Positions 1 to 13,860 of a DNA stretch of 64,000 nucleotides are shown piece by piece; position 1 is the stretch's first letter, and each line of letters begins with the position of its first letter. The stretch lies in assembly GCA_017591395.1 (NCBI GenBank), contig WEDG01004561.1, forward strand, positions 85,729 through 149,728, in the 5' to 3' direction. Both the position numbers and the translations under genes were made by a program. The notes under the pieces are model-generated. The model did not search any database and was not told the DNA's origin. It saw only the letters and a list, made by a program, of their open reading frames with translations. This DNA comes from Schistocephalus solidus. Its lineage: Eukaryota; Platyhelminthes; Cestoda; Diphyllobothriidea; Diphyllobothriidae.

Positions 1-3000
1 TGGGGAAAAGCAACACCCAAAGGTAAAACCTACTCCACAGAGTCCCTTAACACTGCAGGAGCTCTTATTTGACTATTTCGGTCAGCTCAAGGCTCGAAAA
101 CTAGCTTTGTTCATCAGTGAAATTGAAAGTGGATTATCCCGGTCTGTAAGAAGTAAACCAGTCATAAACAGTCATTCCTGAGTCGCTTGTCATTATTTTT
201 TTAGTGATTTCCCCTTCTTCCGTGTAGGTAACCACTAATACCAAAGTAACTTGCAGTTGTTACTTCCGTCCTGATCGACGTATGGCATTCACATTTGGAA
301 ACTTAGTATGTGTGCCTGATCCACAAACTTATGAATGAACTTTTACTTTCAATGAAACACCACATACGAGTATTTCTTTGTACCGAGCGATGCAGGTCAA
401 ACTGCCCTGTAGGCACAAACGCCCTCGTAATTTGTGATCTTTCGGCTTAAGAAAGTAAAGAACTACCAAAATATCGAATTTTCCGGTGAACTGCCACGCC
501 CTAAAACTGCAGCACGGGCAACGAATCATATGACCCCTCCGAATTTCAGTTGCTCAACAAAAGTCTATGGAGTGAGGAGAATCCTTGTTAAGATCGTTTT
601 GTGTACATAGAGAAGCAACTTAAGCTTTAGAGCCGTAGAAAAACCGCGCATTGGCACGCTGAATTGTCTGCAAGACTTTGCACTACGCCATGAATAATGC
701 ATGTTCATTTGTAATCTGCTCAAATTCAAGAATTATTTCTGTAAAAAATGAGATGCCAGAAATTACAAAGTCATGGCGCTTTTGAAAAAGAACGTCATGA
801 ACAAAATGACTTTAAAAATTAACCGTCTTGTAAATGTATTCTTTCCAGCAATCATTCGAAACGTTTTGGAGAGCTTTTGCAGTTTTCCTATAGAAGGATT
901 AGGTGAGCAACTCAACTGTAAAAATTAGCCCCAAATTCAGGATCCTCTTTTGCAGTTTGCTACACTTAATTTGAAAAAGAACTTTGAATGAGAAAAGAGA
1001 TTTTGACCTCCTAGTTGCGATTTAAATTAGACCAACAAAACAACTATGACGAACGATAAGCCGACTTTGAGTAAAAATAAGTATATTGTTTGTGCTGCTT
1101 GAACTAGTAGCTTCGTTGTAAACAACCTTGATCATAAGTTTCCTTAAAGTAACCTGAACTTCATCGTGGTCCTAAAATAATCGATTGTACGCATTAACTT
1201 AAAAATAACTTTTAAATTTGCTAACAAATGCAGCACACTGCGTACGAAAGTTATGGTCACGAACAGAGAAAAAATGCAGTTACCTACAATGCCAACGAAT
1301 ATAGAATCAGACTACCAACTTAGTCTGACTTTCTGAAACTGGATATTTCATGTTGGGGCAGTCCAAATCTGTCTAGAATTGGCTCGCCTGCAACCTGAAA
1401 GAAATATGCATTGAACTGCTGACCAGCAACAAGGGATGGTCGCTTATATAATATATTCGATTCGTGACTAGAAACTTCCCATTATTTTACAAATTTCATT
1501 TCCGTCAACTGATCCTACATTTCTGGTATGGTAGTTGTCACGTGCCTTTTAATTGCATTGAAAGTACGCTTAAAAACCCGATACGTGTAGTATATGCCCT
1601 TTCCAATTTTTCTGTCGCTTATTGTATATAATCAATTTTTTGAAAATTTTAGCTTTCACATCAAGAATTCAAGTCACCTTAGGAGTTGAATCTAGAAAGC
1701 ATGCCTCAAAGATTTTACTGTGTTTGCATATTGACTTCTGGTAGTAATATAACCCTATCTACGAAGGCATGATATATATGAAGAGGCTTGTGAGAAAAGC
1801 TGAGCTCGGTAGAACGCTGGGCGCTTATTAGCTGTGCTTAGAGCAGTGCATTATAATCGAAGGAGGCCTCCAAACTCTTAACCTGCATCTGTATTCTTAC
1901 CGTGATTTCGGATACCATGAACGAAAACTTACAAAATTTATGGAAGTGAAGGTCAGCTTACCTAGGCAATTCTAGTTTTTTGCGGGGAAAAAGGATGCAT
2001 TTCGTAATTGGAGCACTTACTCTTGTTTGGACAGTTTCTCTACTGCTGAATCAACTCAAGCGAAATCTTTTCGCTTTGATCTAAAGCAGACATTTACTGA
2101 TAGTATTTGTCTCTTAATTAAGAATCTTACTAGTTGTTACACGTAACATGCGTGAGTTTTTTGTTAAGCAACAACCACCACATGTGCAGTTACCTCCGTC
2201 TTTCCACTTGGCGTTTTCAAACTCTATCTGTTAACACCAAATGACTGCTGTTAAACGTAACAGAAAGATTAATAAAATCCTTCAAATGTCTAATGTTTCT
2301 GCTGTCTGATACGCGCGCATAAATATATTTCACTAGTATTGAAAGCAGAATTGACTCCTATTGAAAGCAAAGTAAATAACTTGACTTTTGCATATGCATT
2401 TTCGGTTTTGAGCCAATAAATCCAAAGAGAATATGTCAATAGTTAAGGTTTCGAAGTTTCAATTTTCCTGAATTTCGGATGCATGTGCGAATCCAATAAA
2501 CCTCGCTTATTTTCCTTTGTGGGCTAATCCGGTAACTAGAAGATAATCCTAACACAAAAAGTGGCTTTGCTTCATAATGATAGTGGAAATCTCTTTATAA
2601 TTCTTCGTTTGCAAATCATTGTCATCATGAAATTATTGACCAGTGTCATCTTAAAACATTTAGCCGTACAGATATGATAGATCCCTTGGCTCACATATCC
2701 GTTCAGACAAGAGGAAAAGCTTGATCACTCATTTTTAAAGAGGAAGGAGTAAGACTTCGCTCTAATTAAAAATCTTTTTCTGCAAAAAAAGATTTTAACG
2801 GTAGTCATACCTTGTTCACTAGACCTGAATAAGATACGTTTCATATTGGGCCTAGGTCGAATATACGCTTGCTTTTTCAAACTGCTATTTGCATTTACCA
2901 TCAGAGAGTGTAAACCAGAGATGCGAAGATAAGTCACTTATTTCTTGCTGGAGGTGCGATGATGCATGAATTGTCAGCCTCAGTAATCACGAAATTACGG

Positions 3001-6000
3001 TAGTGTCCATGACCATAAGCATTTTCAGACGGTATGATATTTTTTTCCGTGCCGGAGTAATTAAAGCTAATTATTGCTGGGCAATCATGCGTGTATGGCA
3101 GACTTTTTCACCCTTAGCGTAAACAGGAATGCTTGGGATGCTATTAGAAACCCTTTGTGAACTAAAAGATTCCAGAAGACTCGCAACCGTTATTTTCGAA
3201 CCGTTCTCCGCAACCGTTGGTGATGAATAACTGCATAAGCGTATTTTTTTGTGATAATAAAATTAAATGCACTCCAATAACTATCAGCAGATATAGTGAA
3301 ATTGCGCATTTTTACCCCGTTTCAATGGGTTTGCATCAGTGATCAATGGTGACTGAAGAAAGACTTCCAAGTAAATTTATGTTATGTTTGAGCTGTCCCT
3401 GAAGTGGTGGTGAGTGGTGTGCGCTCAGTGGTACTGGTAAGCTTGTTCTCATTATAGCGTTGATCATTTTTACAGAGGTTTTCGATATAAGGTGGCATAG
3501 AGGGTTTTGTGCAAGTGCTCAGGTCACTGCCTTGCGGTTTAGAAGGCTCGAATCACTAGACTGAGACGCTGAACTGTGAATAACTAAGTGGATTCCATCG
3601 GCCTGCATAAGGGGTAGCTCGCTTTCAAAATACTACTGTTTGACTGATGGAGTAAGATATTTAAACTATCGATTTTTCCCACTAAATAGTTTGCATGATA
3701 TCAAATTCAAAATAAGTACTGTACAGGAGACGCGGAATAACCAGATTGGCTCGACTCTATCCCCACTCCTGCCTCTGAGTATGAAGTCAATACTGGCCGC
3801 TCTGGATTTGAATTCGAAAACACACATCCCGTCCAGCTGAAGTTAAACCTTGCCGTTAGTTCTTTTGGCGTACAGGCAACAGCTGTAGTCATTATCAACT
3901 CATTAGCGAAGTAAATCCCTACTTGTCGAGAAATTTAGAAAGGTTGGCCAATAATCTGGTGTGTAAAATAATTTTAAAAAACAAGAAAGTCATAGGTAAC
4001 ATCCAGTTGCGGGAATTATGGGCGTTGCGGCTGATTTCCGGCACTGTTTTTACAGATAATTCATGTCTTAAGACTGCCATAAAGTAGGGCTAATGACCAG
4101 GAAATCCTAAATTTGAATAAAGCTTAAATTAACAGAGGTCGTCTAGGCAAGTACTAAGGAGAAAAGAAGGAAGCGGTAAAAAGGAGAGCTCGTACGAACT
4201 TTTGCTCCTAAATTGCAGCTACCTCCTGTCTTTGAAAATAAACCCTTCCGTATGCTACCGTGTTTGGTAAGTTAAGTTGACCAGCAGGTGCTCGGAACTG
4301 GCCCGGATAACACGAGAGCAAGTAATGTACTCTGTAAATGATAATTTCAGAATTAAAATCTATTGAACTCGATCCAATTTCAATCGAATATGGTTTTTTT
4401 TACAAATACCGGTCTATTTTGAAAGTATAAGTTAAATGATCAAGTCTGAATGCATGCTACATGGACTGTGTACTTTTGGTTAAATATGACGCACTATATG
4501 TAAATAAAATATCATTTCTTCTTATACTTTCAGAACTACCTTATAATGATGGTAATTCAGTTTCTTTAATAAAAAAGTTGCTTTTATTAAGAAATATTCT
4601 GAATGAAATCGCTAAATCCACTAAGTCCAACGTCAAAGAAACTCTGCATACCGCATAAATATGCGAAACTTTAGAAAGCTGTGTCATTCACTCAGCCAAA
4701 GTTAATTTCCTTCCAATAAGGAATTGCATTTTTCTGAATTATTCAAATAGGCCATGTTGAGAGGCTTTGCGTTTTTCGCTAATGCGTCATTTTATTGTGA
4801 CCATTTCAGAATCGGCCATTGCTACTTTGTAATCAGACTTAAAATTTAATCACCTCACACGTACGAACAACTTCTTCAAAAAATCAAATGCAGAGATTTT
4901 GGTAGCAGCAGTTTTCACATGTCTTTCGTCAGGCAAGAACAAAACCGCATACGTCCTTCGGAATCTGATTGGTGCCCGATAGTTTTATTTGTCTTACGAG
5001 CTCTATGGATATGCATAGTTCCAACTTACTTATTATTCATTCACAACTAATAGTAATCCTTTGAATTAAAACTATTTCCTGCCTTCCGACAATCTGATAT
5101 GCTTTTTTAAAACAAAATGCTCCTAGACATCTGCCAAAATTATTATTTGGACAAAACTCAACTTACACATGATGCTAGAGGAGTGATATTTTACAACTTG
5201 TAATGAGCTGGCTGGAATCATTACACTGGTAGTGGATTTCGAGCGAGTGAATTTCTTATACTTTAATACCACGCAGTATATTTAATTGTAAATTAGAGCA
5301 AACGCCTCCTGTCTGAATCCTGGTTTTAACTTTTTTATGGCTTCATAGTTCAGAAGGAAGGCATTACTGTGCAAATTTCCCATATACCTCTTCACATTTT
5401 TTGATAATTTCTCAGCAATAAAAACTTAATCTCAGGCATGCTGTGTTGTCACCTTACCGTGACGTTGAGGTCGGTGGAACGCCTTAACTTCAGGAGGCTG
5501 TCAGCTTGAAATATTCTAATGAATCTAAACCTGTTTTAATAACTTTACATAATTCAGCATGCTTTACTTCGGAAAAATTTTTGCCACTTTTGTAATTTAT
5601 TTGTAACTGTCTAAATCCGAGCAATTGGACAAGATCGAAATAACTTTTTCTTCTCCGAGAGGGAGATAAAGTGTGTCATTTAACGATGCATGGAATTGGT
5701 GATTGAAAGCACCTTTAATATCCAGGGAAGATCTTCCTTCTACTGATTAAGCGAAAGAAATAATCTTTTACCGACCTTCATCTTATGCTATTGCTAATAT
5801 TGTGCTTGCAAACGGTCCGTTCATCCAAAATGCAGTGGGCTGAAAAGGATTTCATTAATGTTTATTAGCTAAAATGAATCTGAAGTCTTAACAAATACAT
5901 TATAAATGATAACTGTTATCTTCAAATGTTAGGCCACCTTTGTGGCCACAATTCTGCCGATAAAATGCTTGCTTCCAGCATCAGCGTTCCCTGACGATAA

Positions 6001-8666
6001 TAAAAAGTATATGATAGGTTAACCAATAAATTGAAGTGGGCATTGCATTTGGATTAATAAATTAAATGGGACGTTTACATAAAAAATAACGGCAGATAAC
6101 GTCTAACCATTACATTGAGAAGGGCACGATGACTTTTAAGCAATGCTCATATTAATCGTTATAGTAAAAATAACACGAGATGAGGACTTTATAGATCAAT
6201 TAGTTCTTCATACTCTGATGGTTGATTGCTTCTTCGTGAATCGACCAATCACCTTTGCAGAGCTTGTGTACTTTTTCTGTTTGAATTTTTTTGATAAATT
6301 ACTATTCAATTATTCGTGGGAACGTTCCACATACTATTGTTTGAACGTTTCAGCTGACAGTAAACATAACTCCTGATGCATCACTTACGACAGACGAAAT
6401 ATGGGCTGTCGGATTTTTCCCAAAATTAACTACTCAAGAGTGTGAAACGCACAGCCACTTCTTGCCTTGAGTGCTCATCAGGTTCCGAAATATTAGTGGG
6501 ATTCAAACGTTTTTTATGTGATTTTGCAGTTTATCTCTCTTACTCGATTACTCATCCAGAAGAAGAACTCGGTCGCGTGTAAGCATTTTAAACACACTCT
6601 TTAGCGCAAAGGTTTGCCTCGCATTAAATTCATTTCACTTCGAGTGTGTCAGCACTAGAACGTTTCTAAGAATACCCTTGATTCTGGATGATTGTGCCAC
6701 TCCATTTTCAGATGAAAGGCAACATTTACCTTTATTTTATGAAAAGTCCGCGATAAAATGCACATTGTTGTTCGTCAACCACATGCACTTAAATATAAAG
6801 ATAAGCTGCAGTACTTGCCTTCCTCAGTTACTTATTTTGCTATTATAACACAACATGCAAGTGACTTAAGGAAAACCAAAGGAAAAACAAGAAAAAATAG
6901 CGGTATGCACACAATGGACTCAAAGGTTTGCAAGTTTGCGAAAAATGAAGTCATTAGGGGTATCCAGGTTGAGTAATCCTTATTGACTTTACTTACCTGA
7001 AAGAAGAATAAACATTATTCTCCCGTGAATCGCACAACTTCAAATTCATTTTTCCTCTGATAAAACAGAATGTTTAAGCAACTAACATCTACTTTTAAAT
7101 GTTTTTGGTTTGCGAAGATCTGTCCAGTAGATTAAAAAAATAATTCTGATTTAAAAAAGTATAGCGTTTTTTGAAGAGAAAATGGGAGAGAAATTGATAG
7201 GTAAGACGGAGAGGAAACTTTACTTTGGATTTTTTAAAATCTCTTGAGAACCTTTACTTGTCAATTGTACTATTGTTATTCTGGATGAGAAGGTTTCTTC
7301 TCTATACCACTTGATTTTAAGCGAGCTTGGGCGTATTAAGTTGATGTTTACATTTTAGTAACTATTAAGTCCCTTTGTTCTCCAATTTGGAATACAACCG
7401 TTATTCGTTGGTTCCGCCAGTGTAGCAAAGTAAACGGAGACTACATTCATGCTGTGCGGTGAAAATGATATGAGTATATTTTTTATGCACGTGTGACTAA
7501 GTACTTAAATAACATGAGATCATTTAAACGCACATTAATTGGGGCATATCAAAAATAACCTGCGCATTATTTATTCGTCTAAGCATATCAAAAACAACCT
7601 ATTTGTAAATAAAGTGACAAAATGGGATGCTGATGAGGTATTTTGACAGAAATTTGCGTTAGGTTTCTCATTTCACATGGTTAGACATAAGTAAAGCACA
7701 TGTTTATCTGCACATAAACACCCCACGAATCTGAGTTTTTCTACCAAGCTGCAGTTTGGACAAGGCACATCAGCCAGGTCACCATATGTTTAAGCTGCTC
7801 TTGACAAAAGATTCTCCAGATAGTGCAGAAAATGTGACTCCTAGGTGGTAAATCAGAGGAAGAGAAATAAGAAAACACCTGTATTTCTCTTCTGGTAAAC
7901 GGTCCTTCTCATCTTCCTCAGATTCTTCAGAATTTTATAGGACTTTATAAGGTACAAGCGCATAAAAAACTGATTGATGTTTTCGACCGCGATGTTAAAT
8001 ATTAAATATTATTTCGTTGAGACCACGCAGCACATTGGCAGGCGATCTAATACCAGGTCAATGCCCGCACGAATGCATGTTTAAATTTGTATTTTACAGT
8101 GCACTTAATGTCAGCAGCCGAGCAGATATATTTTCTCGCTGATTGATAATGCCTGTTTAAAATTCATCACTTAATTATAGAAGTTGTACACTTCAAGTTC
8201 ACTGTGTATGACCGTTTCATTCGACACAGCTCTTCTTTCCACTAAGAAAGTCTTGTGGTTTTAAAACATAAGAAGTCAGAAACCTTTACAGACGATTCCG
8301 TGGTTGTGTTTTTAATGCACTATCCACGCACATATTTGTTCACAGATTGCAGTACGCAGAGAGAACTGGAAGGGTTCGTTCAAAGGACACCTATAGATGC
8401 GAGGATTAACTTCAAGGAAAATGCATTTCATGTGGATTAGTTAAGATAAGGACTGCTAAAACTGCACTGTGCATTTCTAATTAAAGTGGGTTTTCATAAT
8501 ATACTATGGACGTTATATTTTGAGCGAGTGGTAAAAGAAGAATAACTAGTTGTACAGTTTTAAATTGCTTCAACATCTACATCACAGATAATACTCAGTA
8601 GGTTAAATGCTCAAATATGCAAAACGATGTGACTAAACCCGATAAATTTACTGTACGCTGTTTCAG
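1..8666 (+). other. Upstream intron of the GRIP-like gene
   Basis: AT-rich DNA without a supported exon, presumably the intron before the PDZ4 exon. Only short frames occur and none carries a PDZ-like pattern. A slightly GC-richer stretch at 3380-3900 contains GCTCAGGTCACTGCC and GGCTCGAATCACTAG, loosely like internal promoter boxes of a tRNA-derived SINE. A small direct repeat GCATATCAAAAA(T/C)AACCT occurs at 7543 and 7585. Confidence 0.65.
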
Positions 8667-8883
8667 TTCCCTCCTACAACCCGACTAATGAGCTCTTTGA
8701 AGGTGGTGCTGGCCTTTGCAGAACCGAGGAGGTTGAAGTGGTCTTAGAAGCCGACCGTAACAGGCGAACCCAGTTTCCATATGGCTTCAGTCTTCAGGCT
8801 CTGTCCCCCCATACGCGCAACGATGAGCCGCTGTCTACTTTCCCCGTTATTACTAATGTGATCCCCTCTGGACCTGCCTACCA
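8667..8883 (+). CDS. Grip: GRIP-like exon: N-terminal half of PDZ4
   Basis: The exon follows a TTTCAG acceptor ending at 8666 and stops before a consensus GTAAGT donor at 8884. It starts with two bases of a split codon and ends with two bases (CA) completed by the G of the next exon. About 71 codons are open. The peptide moves from a linker (NPTNELFEGG) into strand A (EVEVVLEADRN), a carboxylate-binding loop read as PYGFSL in place of GLGF, and then PVITNVIPSGPAYQ, the strand C to helix A stretch of a PDZ fold. This matches the opening half of GRIP PDZ4. The loop between strands B and C (ALSPHTRNDEPLSTF) is somewhat long, as in GRIP PDZ4. The domain is completed only after a 10.4 kb intron. 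GC content is clearly higher than in the flanking AT-rich DNA. Confidence 0.88.
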
Positions 8884-9096
8884 GTAAGTTGCTTTCAATT
8901 GATATCGTGGTACATTTTGCAAATTTGAGCAATGTATACCAGCTGAACGACAACGAGATATTAAAAATTGCGTAAATTTGAAAGAAAAAATGCTGACAAA
9001 AATAAATATCTATCTTTTGAAGCTTTTTCCCTCGCTAACCCGTTGAGTAATTAGTGCTGGCGAAAAGCATAAGTAATGGAAAATGTCGATTAATAG

Positions 9097-9111
9097 CCCC
9101 CCCCCCCCCCC
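9097..9111. repeat. Poly-C tract, 15 bases
   Basis: An uninterrupted run of 15 C lies in AT-rich intron. A second run of the same length occurs at 48078. Confidence 0.95.
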
Positions 9112-12100
9112 AATAAACATTTATAACAGATCCGTTGACCGAAGACCTTTATCAAGCTCTCATGCTATTATTCTGCCTCAAAAGGAAACTTAGAGCCCAG
9201 TAAACGTGCTTCATCCATTCTATATTAGAAGAGAATTGTTAGTTACAATTTTGGTTTCAAAAACACTGTAGAAGCTTACAAAAGTCATAGATACGGACGT
9301 CATTTGGAGGTACAAAATGATCAAATGCACGTTGAATGAGTAAACCTTTTGTACAAGAAAGTATATTACAGGAAACGCTGGTTAACTACACACAAATTCA
9401 AAAAGCTTGTTCTCGTACATTGAAGTCCAAGCTAGGATTACATTTTCCACGTCTTGGTAACAGCGTTGACAAGTTACATTAGAATACTACGACAATTATT
9501 TTGGCGTCGAGCCAAACGTCTGTACACTATCGACAATGACCTGCATTTACAATTACGTTTTTCAGCGTTGCATGCTCAAATTCCGTTTACCGGGGTAGAT
9601 ATCAGAACATATGTGATGACAATGGGAGTTATTTTGTCCGTACAAGAGATAGGAAATTAAACGATTTTATTGAGAAATTCTCAGATAAATAGGCAATCAG
9701 AAGCCCAATGTGTTTTCTCCCGATTAAACGGCTGAATTATCTGTCGAACTTTATAAGAAATGTAGTTAACGTCAAATTGGTATGCACGAAATAAGTGCGG
9801 GTGGAGCTAGGAAAGATTTACAGAAGAATGGAACGTTTCCTGTATTTAGCTGATTAAAATCAAGTGCATTATTGAGACACTGTATAATGTAGGCATTGCA
9901 TAAATGAAAATTTTACAGTGGGTTATTGCGAAAAAAGGTTCAGTGTATGTTGACGGTTTAGTTACAATTAAACTTTTATACAAGGAAATTTCCGCATTTT
10001 ATTTCAAACAAAGGTCTGTTTTGTTATCCATATGGCATAGGATATTTAAGTACTTAAGCAGTAAATTAAATGGGTATGACAGTAAAATTCTCCGTAACCC
10101 TGCCCTTAAAAACAATATATTAATAGACGTTTTGTGAAGTATTACGAATCTAAAAACTCAAATCTTGCGTAATTTCTAAATATAAGTGCCTCTGCTCTTT
10201 GGTATCGATCTACCTAGTCCCATACGCTCAAATCTTAGTAAGAAAATCAGTTGATTATTTGTTTTTTCTCACGGAGTTATGACAGAGCCTTTTAGTCAAG
10301 TGTGCCCGAACGTGTTGATCCTTCGATCACTGCAAGTGATTAAGTCAACCGTGTGCACCATAGATTAAGCACAGGGACGATGAATGGCACTTGAGGGCTG
10401 GTTATAGTGAGGCGGGCTTGTGTGCCATCTAACGTTCTCCCTTCTTTATCAACTGCCACATGACAAAAATACACTATCATGATGACTGGAGGTACGCGCG
10501 GGCGTAATGACTAAAAATCTAAAGAAACACTCTACGCGGGCCATAAGTGGCCTGGCTCTAACCACACGTTCAATTTTACCTGAAGTGTGGCTCGGATCTC
10601 ACATGGGCTAGAATTTCATAAATGCTTCATCAAGAAGGAGTCATTGCAACCTCGTTTTCACCCCTTTAGCTTCTCAAAAATACTTCCTATCAGCATGTCA
10701 TGGTAGACTCAAGCACCTCGGATTTATTATAGTGTGGATGTGCCATTAGGATGGATTACCCAGCCAAGTCTTAGCTCTTCCACCCCCGTCGCATGTGACT
10801 GCAGATGTTTTGAGTCTGTGATATAGCTTGTGATGGGATTGAGCACAGTGCGCGACAAACGTGAACAGCCCGGTTATGTGTTCTTCACACGATCTTAGCC
10901 CTAGCATATGTAGAAAATTATATGAAAGAGCATGAACCTATTCAAGTGAGATATATTTGTACCGTCAGGCAATCTTTAGTCCAAAATAATGGTAGTGACA
11001 AAGAGGATCGCATATTTGTTGCAGGAGTGCTCCATGCTGTTATCTTGGTTGCGTGTATATGCGTGTTGTGGAGTAGTTTGACGTATATCCTAGGGAGGTG
11101 GGTGTGTGTAGGCAGAGATGCAGGGAGTGCTGATTATGTCTGGACGGTGATTTTTTACGTGCGAATTTCAAGGAGGTGCATATAACCTGATAGGTCCATG
11201 CAATGGCCGAATGTCCTAAGGCAGTGTGAGACGGGCACGGCGGGTGGACGTTGGGACTACTTGTGCTGGTTCTTAGTTGCAGCGCAGGTAATTCGCAAGT
11301 GTCCAATGAGACCGTTGCAAGATTCAAATGCGTGCTATCAGTAAAGACAGGATGGAACTGTCTAGTATGCTAACAGAAAAGATAACATTGGCAGAGAACA
11401 TTTCCGACATATCGTTTGTGTTGGTCGACAATGTTCATCTGCCTATAATACTAGGTACTGTACGGCTGCTGGCGAGCTCAAGAGTGAGTTCCAAAGGTGA
11501 AGCAGGAGGAATGAGTTCCGTTAGCGATTGGACCACTTTACCCAACGAATGATGACGTTGTTGGTTGACTTATTAGTTTTCGTAGTAGAGGAGGATTCGA
11601 GTGAAGAATGTGATTCAGTTCGGATAACGCTGTGGTGTTTTCTGCCGTTGTATATGTGGCTAGGTCTGGAAAGACCCATGCGGTGTCTGAGCTGTTGGGG
11701 CAGGTGTGGCATGTGTGACCAGTGTTTGCTGGAGTTCTCGAAAACTGTTTCAATGGTCTCTCAGTGGTTGCCTTACGAGTGATCGGCCGGGCTGATATGT
11801 GACTCACATGTGCAGTGGTAATCCGGCCCAGGTTGGAACTGAAACCTTGCTTCCCAATGGTACGGTTTATGATGGTGATGTTTTGCAGGATCGTAGGCCC
11901 GTCCACACTTAAGATGTTGGTGTTGTAACATGAGAAGTGGCTGGTTTGAGTGACATTGCACTGGACTTCGCTATTTTTCAACGTGACCGATCCGGTCCTG
12001 GAAGATCCATTGACAGTGAGGACGCAATGGCAGCTTTGGGTCCTTTCGGCATTGGGTTGTAGCAATTGAGTATTGCAAGTCTCCATATTTGTCATGCCAC

Positions 12101-12214
12101 TGGCTCTTCAACTGCCTTCGAAGATTCCTGCTTCAGGGGCAGTGAGGAGTATGAAGCACGCATGTGGATCTTGACCAAGGCCCTTTCTGATCTCAAGATT
12201 GAGATACTTGCATT

Positions 12215-12430
12215 TCAGAAGATCATCAATGTGTCCTTTTTAGCTATTGCAAGGCTATCTACCTCAACATCGATGGATTCTGAGGACGCCAATCCTCTGT
12301 AGAATCTCAGGGTCAGAATTCTCCACCGGCCAAAGGGCACGTCTCCGCTCCAATAAAGTGCGTCCTGTGCATCCACCTTATTTTTCTGGAGAAGGATGCT
12401 GCGACTGTTCCAGATGGGTTGCTGCAACAA
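12215..12430 (-). other. Unrecognised open frame inside the LINE tail
   Basis: A 71-codon frame reads WNSRSILLQKNKVDAQDALY followed by WSGDVPFGRW. It does not fit the zinc-finger pattern around it. Its residue composition is ordinary and its base composition is higher in GC than the introns. It may be decayed coding sequence of another repeat or an unsampled part of the element. I do not recognise it. Confidence 0.2.
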
Positions 12431-13075
12431 ACCAAAGGCCCAATTGGCATTCTAGATCCGACTCCTAAGTCCATTTCCAAACTTGGTGCTTAGTAAAATT
12501 CAAATCCGATGATTCACGAAGGTGTTCTGCATTGTTATACAAAAGCAGCATAATCGTGAAACATCCCTTGAGTAAATATTGATTGTTTTTTCAAGACTGT
12601 CAGCACGTGAACTGGCTAAATGCCCAGGCGCGCGTTTTCGCTGATCTACTGTTTTCACATTATGTACTTGTGGGGCATCGGTTCATCAATGGGTTGCACA
12701 GTATTCCCATGATTTTCGATGTTAAGACTTTTTATTTCCTTCACTATGAAGGATTGAACGTAGAGTGAAGCCTTCATGAAAAAAACTTATCTGCCTCTGT
12801 TCTAAAACTGCTCGCTTAGGCTCGGATTACAGGCGTAGCAAAGGAGCTGAGGAACGCACTTTACGCTTAGGTGAGTGGAACCGACTGCGTGTTTCTGTGC
12901 AGTGGTGTTGGGCGTACTCATACGTGATTTAGGTGCTGGTAAGGAGAAATGCCGTGGTTTGCTATGGCTGGCGGTATCCTACCGTAGGTAATCAAGGAGA
13001 TATGTGTGGCCTAATAGACCCATGCGATGCCTGAATGTGCATGGTCCATGCCGAGAGTTGAGGCAGGTGTGTGCT

Positions 13076-13860
13076 GGTACTACTGACTGTTACTACTGAC
13101 TGGTACTACTGGTACTACGGTACTACTGGTACAACGGTAGTACTACGGTACTACTGGTACGGAACTACGGTACAACGGTACTACGGTACGGTACAACGGT
13201 ACTACGGTACGGTAATACTACGGTACTACTACTGTACTATGGTACTACTACTATTGTACTACGGTATTACTACTAGGGTTCTATGGTACGGTATTATCGG
13301 TACGGTACTACGGTACGGTACTACTACGTTACTACGGTATTACTACTACGGTACTACGGTACGGTACTACGGTACTACTACTACTGTACTACGGTATTAC
13401 TACTACGGTACTACGGTACGGTACTACGGTACTAATACGGTACTACGTCTACGGTACGGTACTACTACGGTAATACTACGGTACTACGGTACTATTACTA
13501 TTGTACTACGGTATTACTACTACGGTACTACAGTACGGTACTACGGTACTACTACTATTGTACTACGGTATTACTACTACGGTACTACGGTACGGTACTA
13601 CGGTACGGTACTACTACGGTACTACTACGGTACTACGTCTACGTTACGGTACTACGGTACGGTACTACGGTACGGTACTACGGTACTACTACGGTACTAC
13701 ATCTATGGTACGGTACTACGGTACGGTACTACGGTACGGTACTTCTACGGTACTACTACGGTACTACTACTATTGTACTACGGTATTACTAATACGGTAC
13801 TACGGTACGGTACTACGGTACTACGGTACTACGGTACTACTACGGTACTACTGGTACTAC
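13076..13860. repeat. TAC/TACGG satellite array, about 785 bp
   Basis: The tract is built almost only from TAC and TACGG blocks in varying order (TACTACGG, GTACGGTAC, TACTACTAC). A longer phrase, TGTACTACGGTATTACTACT, recurs at about 13385, 13502 and 13559, with near matches near 13255 and 13781, so a loose higher-order period exists. The array gives a 272-codon frame on the + strand rich in Y, G, T, V, L and R, which is a by-product of the repeat and not a gene. It interrupts the zinc-finger tail of the LINE between finger-like units. Confidence 0.95.
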
